From: Ereboglobus luteus
Lineage (GTDB): Bacteria; Verrucomicrobiota; Verrucomicrobiia; Opitutales; Opitutaceae
Length of the DNA: 64,000 nt
Direction: 5' to 3'
NCBI RefSeq assembly: GCF_003096195.1
Contig: NZ_CP023004.1
Location: 4,110,934 to 4,174,933 of the forward strand
In this document: piece by piece, positions 60,920 to 64,000 of the stretch
Layout of the letters: each line of letters begins with the position of its first letter
Position numbering within the stretch: position 1 is the stretch's first letter
Notes under the pieces: generated by a model
What the model saw: the letters and a program-made list of their open reading frames with translations, nothing else
Told to the model about the DNA's origin: nothing
Database searches by the model: none
Translations under genes and position numbers: made by a program

Positions 60920-63118
60920 ATGTCCAGAATCGCGATGCCGTGCGCTTCGAGGTTGACCGTCTTCGCCGTCCTGCCGTTGGCGAGCGTGATGCGCGTGGCT
61001 TGCGGCGTGCCGGCGTTGTTGATAACGACGAGCTTTTTGCGCTTCGGAAAATACGTCGCCTCGGTGTTGAGGTTTTCGGAGTGCCACACGCCCCACTTTG
61101 CCTCGTGCGCGGCGGCCCAGAAAAGCGCGCGGTGCAACAGGCGCGTGTTTTCGTAGGTGAATTTGAATCCGCTCATATACACCGCGCGACCCTTGCCAAA
61201 GGCGTGCGTGGCGAGGCGCGGCGAAGCTTCGCCAGGACGCTCGGCGTGCACATGCGTGTCGCCGTCGAAAACATAAATGTTGTCGATTTCCTTCGGGCCA
61301 AAATCGAGCGTCACGTCGGCCAATTCCTCGGTGATAAAATGCTTTGGAGAGAGGTCGTATTTGTAACGTCCGTTGGCGACGCGCTCGCCGTTGTCGCGAT
61401 CGAGTCCGAGCACGCGCGCGAGGCGGAAGTTTTGCCCGGCCTGCGGGAGCGCGCTTGGCTCTGCAATGCCGATGAGGCCGCCGCCGCGTTGCACGTATTC
61501 CGTGATCGCGGTTTCGACGCGCGGGTCGGCCCAATGCGCGCCGCCGCTCCACGCGGTGCCGGCGCGTCCGCAGTTGATGATCGCCTTCACGCCGCGCGGC
61601 ACGCCGTTTGCGCGATGTCGTCGAGGCTGATGAATTGCACGTCGAGCGGAAGCCCGGAGAGCGCCTCGAGCACGTGGTAGAGTTCGACGTTGGCCATGAA
61701 GTGGCCGGAGCACGTCCACGCGCGCAGATCGCCCCACGCGGTGAGCACGGCGACCTTGAACGGCGCGACATGCGGTTTGTCGCCCTTGTGGAATGATTTC
61801 AGCAGGCGGAATTCGTTGGCCACTTTTTCAATGTAATCCTGGAAGTCGGCCACGGTTCGACGAGCGAGAGATAGCCGCCGAGGCCGATGCGGTCGATGGG
61901 CGCGCGCACGATGCCGCGGCGCGCGTCGATCCAGAAATTTTTCGCGTCGAGCGTGGGGTTGCCGCCGCCGTTTTTTTGGAAGGTGGGCTCGCCCTTGAGT
62001 CCGGTCGGGAAAAGATACGGGTGCAGGCGCAGCTCTTTTGTGGACACGCCGCGCGAGTGCGCGCAGAGGCGAACCTCGAAGGCGTTGAACACGCACTTGA
62101 TGAGGCCGTCGAAACCGAACTCATGGAAGCGCGGGCTGCTCGGTTCGACGCCGATCCAGTTGTCGTCGTAAAAAACGTAGGCGAGCTTCTTGTGCTTGTG
62201 GACGAGATCGACGCACTTGCGGCCAAACTCGATCACGAAGTCGTGCATGAACGCCATGTAGTCGCGGTAGCGGCGCGTCGGGGCGTTGTGCGTGGAATTG
62301 TAGAGGCCGCCGTTGACGAAATCCTCGGAGGTGAGCTTGTAGCCGTATTTTTTCTCGAAGAGTTTCAGCGCGCGCGGGCTCACGGTCATTTCATAATCGG
62401 CCCAGTCGGTATACACGTCGCGCAGCGTTTGTGGTCGGCGCCCCAGAACCACGTTAAATTATAAAACATCGACGTGAAACGCACGACGCGCGTGTCGGCA
62501 TGGTCGCGCAGCCAGCCGTCGAGATATGCGAGCAGCGCCTTTTGCGTTTCCGGATGCATGGGATCGACGGCGGAGAGATGCTCGCGATCACCCCAGTTGT
62601 TGGTGAGTGATTATACATCGAGATTTCCTCCCAGATACGGAACGCGAGAAAATTGACCGTGTACGGTGCCCGGGAGTTGCGCCGGTGATGATGACCGCGC
62701 CTTTTTTCGGATCAACGCTCCACTTCGCCTTCGGCACTTCACCGCCCGTGTGCGGTCGAAAACCTGCCACCACTGCTTCGGCGAGTCCTTGACGTTCACG
62801 ACAAACTGCTCGGTGTAATAACCGTCGAGCAACGAAATCGTGACGGACGGTTTCGCCGCGACAACCGGCCTCGACATGAGGAAATTTTGCTGGAGCTTGT
62901 GCGGATTCTTGCGCGCCCAAGGCTGCACGAACGCACGAGGCAGATCGTCGAATAAATCGAATAACCGGATTGCGTGATTCCGGCGAAAGCTGTGTGCCGT
63001 CGGAGTCGCGAATGGTGTCGGCGCCCCATTTTTTTGCGAGCTGGAGCGTGAGCTGTTCAAAGCCGGCCTCGCCGGGAAGCGTGAAACTGCCGGAGAAAGA
63101 AGGAATGTTTGTGGACAT
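60916..63118 (-). pseudogene. GH112 galactosyl-phosphorylase, interrupted by several frameshifts
   Basis: Six or more frame jumps break one ORF, but the pieces align in order to GH112: an N-terminus (SFSGSFTLPGEAGFEQL, KKWGADTIRDSDGTQLSPE), LFDLFDDLPRAFVQPWARKN, TGGEVPKAKWSVDPKKGAVI, NNWGDREHLSA, RVVRFTSMFYN, WADYEMTVSPRALKLFEKKY, WSGGAHWADPRVETAITEYV and DIYVF-like region (IDNIYVFDGDTHVHAERPGE). The jumps near 62435, 61850 and 61620 are each closed by one added base. GH112 covers galacto-N-biose phosphorylase and beta-1,4-galactosyl-L-rhamnose phosphorylase; in an RG-I locus the latter is likelier, giving Gal-1-phosphate and rhamnose. No signal peptide, so cytoplasmic. Error or decay is undecided. 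Confidence 0.75.
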
Positions 63119-63139
63119 GGCAAAGGAATATCCGCGGAA

Positions 63140-64000
63140 TCAAGGAGTGGTGGATGCGCAAAAAGCCCTACCCTTCTGCAAAAATCGCGCAGTTTGCAGA
63201 GCTCCGATGCCGGCGAGGAGGACGATGCCGATGCCGTGCGTGTCGTTCAGTTCAGAGGAGATCGCGTTTGTAATACTCCGACTGAACGAGAATTCCGAGC
63301 CCCGGCAGACACCGTGCACATTGCCGAATTTGTCGATCGAGTTTTTGTTGATCGCCTCCCACGCCCTGTATGCGGCGCGGATGTAGGCGCGGGATCCTTA
63401 TACCAGCCATTCCGCACGCCGCGCGAAAATCCATACATGAACATCGCCGTGCACGAGGTTTCGGGATAGGAATCGTGCTCATTGACAACCTGGTGGAACA
63501 TGCCCGCGGCGTCCTGCTGCGCAAGGATGCCCGCGCTGAATTCGCGGAAAAGTCGAGCAGTTGCGGACGCAGCTTGTGCTTCTCGGGCAGCACGGCGAGC
63601 AGCTCGGAAAGCGAGAAAAGCACCCAGCCGTTGCCGCGCCCCCAGGGAATGCCGGTCGCCTTGCCGCGCATAAAATCATAGACGTGCGACATGAGGCGCA
63701 GGCGCGGGATGTAGAGGTGCTTTTTGAACCCGATGAACTGGCGCGCCGCGTCGTCGATGTATTTCCGCTCATTCGTGAGCTGGTAATAACGCACGAGGAA
63801 CGGCACGCTCATGTAAAGGTCGTCGCCACATGGTGTCCTCATGGAAGGTGTGCATGAGGTTTTTGCGGAAGAAGGTGCCGTCGGGCAGGCGAACTTGCTT
63901 GTTGCTGATGTGATCGGCCACGACATCGGCAATTTTCCTGCTGCCGCGCAGCTCGTAGTATTTCGCAACCTCGAGCATTGCCGAGCCCGCCGAGCCGCAA
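63140..64000 (-). pseudogene. GH105 unsaturated rhamnogalacturonyl hydrolase, 5' end outside the window, several frameshifts
   Basis: Enters from the right edge and ends at a TGA at about 63140. Fragments in three frames are in order: LEVAKYYELRGSRKIADVVA, NLMHTFHEDTMW, DDLYMSVPFLVRYYQLTNER, GIPWGRGNGWVLFSLSELLA, MFHQVVNEHDSYPETSCTAM, FMYGFSRGVRNGWYKDPA and DTHGIGIVLLAGIG. DDLYM with a catalytic Asp and WGRGNGW are family hallmarks of YteR/YesR enzymes, which hydrolyse the unsaturated galacturonate from lyase products. At least four jumps interrupt it. It is next to GH112 on the same strand with a 21-base gap, so one transcript is likely. Confidence 0.75.

Noticed and set aside
63510..63540. 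AGGATGCCCGCGCTGAATTC, similar to the palindrome at 34107
   Set aside because: It codes for the normal GH105 stretch FSAGILAQQ, so the likeness is chance.

Overview
The window looks like a high-GC Verrucomicrobiota chromosome, most likely an Opitutaceae-type bacterium (inferred, not tested). Pointers are dense C/G-ended coding, a threonyl-tRNA synthetase without a TGS domain, menaquinone genes, PEP/GlyGly-CTERM-like sorting tails, autotransporter-type beta-strand modules, an Opitutaceae-style TonB receptor plug and many short palindromic repeats. No phage, integron, CRISPR or transposase was seen.

Left third (1-24 kb), core functions: a phospholipase D-like C-terminus, an HTH/MBL hydrolase, menE-menC-prmA, a small secreted protein, a GNAT acetyltransferase, an XPD/DinG-like helicase with an N-terminal nuclease-like domain, a KDPG aldolase, a beta-CASP RNA hydrolase, a bifunctional-nuclease-family protein, an O-antigen-ligase-like membrane protein with a FecR-domain partner, tmk, a PfkB kinase, thrS, rimO, a 34-residue basic protein, menA, dsbD and tRNA-Ile2(CAU).

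Right two thirds (24-64 kb), a pectin rhamnogalacturonan-I (RG-I) utilisation locus. A LacI regulator diverges from a Na+/solute symporter, rhaM, a PL26-type exo-lyase and a CE12 acetylesterase. Then come PL11, GH2, a second CE12, an autotransporter, a 3,073-residue adhesin/TonB-receptor fusion, PL4 and a surface-anchored PL9-like pectate lyase. A propeller-type histidine kinase and a NarL-type regulator run divergently. At the right edge are a GH112 phosphorylase (probably beta-1,4-galactosyl-L-rhamnose phosphorylase) and a GH105 unsaturated rhamnogalacturonyl hydrolase. Proposed flow: surface and periplasmic lyases and esterases cut and deacetylate RG-I, the TonB receptor imports fragments, GH105/GH2/GH112 finish them, and the symporter and RhaM handle rhamnose or small products.

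Two observations stand out. Three transcription units (PL9-PL4, the TonB fusion, PL11) share a CCC-N8-GGG palindrome set 24-25 bp upstream of a TATNNT -10 box. One predicted polypeptide joins a complete surface protein, including its normally C-terminal sorting tail, to a complete TonB receptor with its own signal sequence.

Sequence quality matters here. Three long genes are each split by one missing base in a homopolymer, and the last 3 kb (GH112, GH105) holds many frameshifts. I read these as consensus errors more likely than real gene decay, but cannot prove it.
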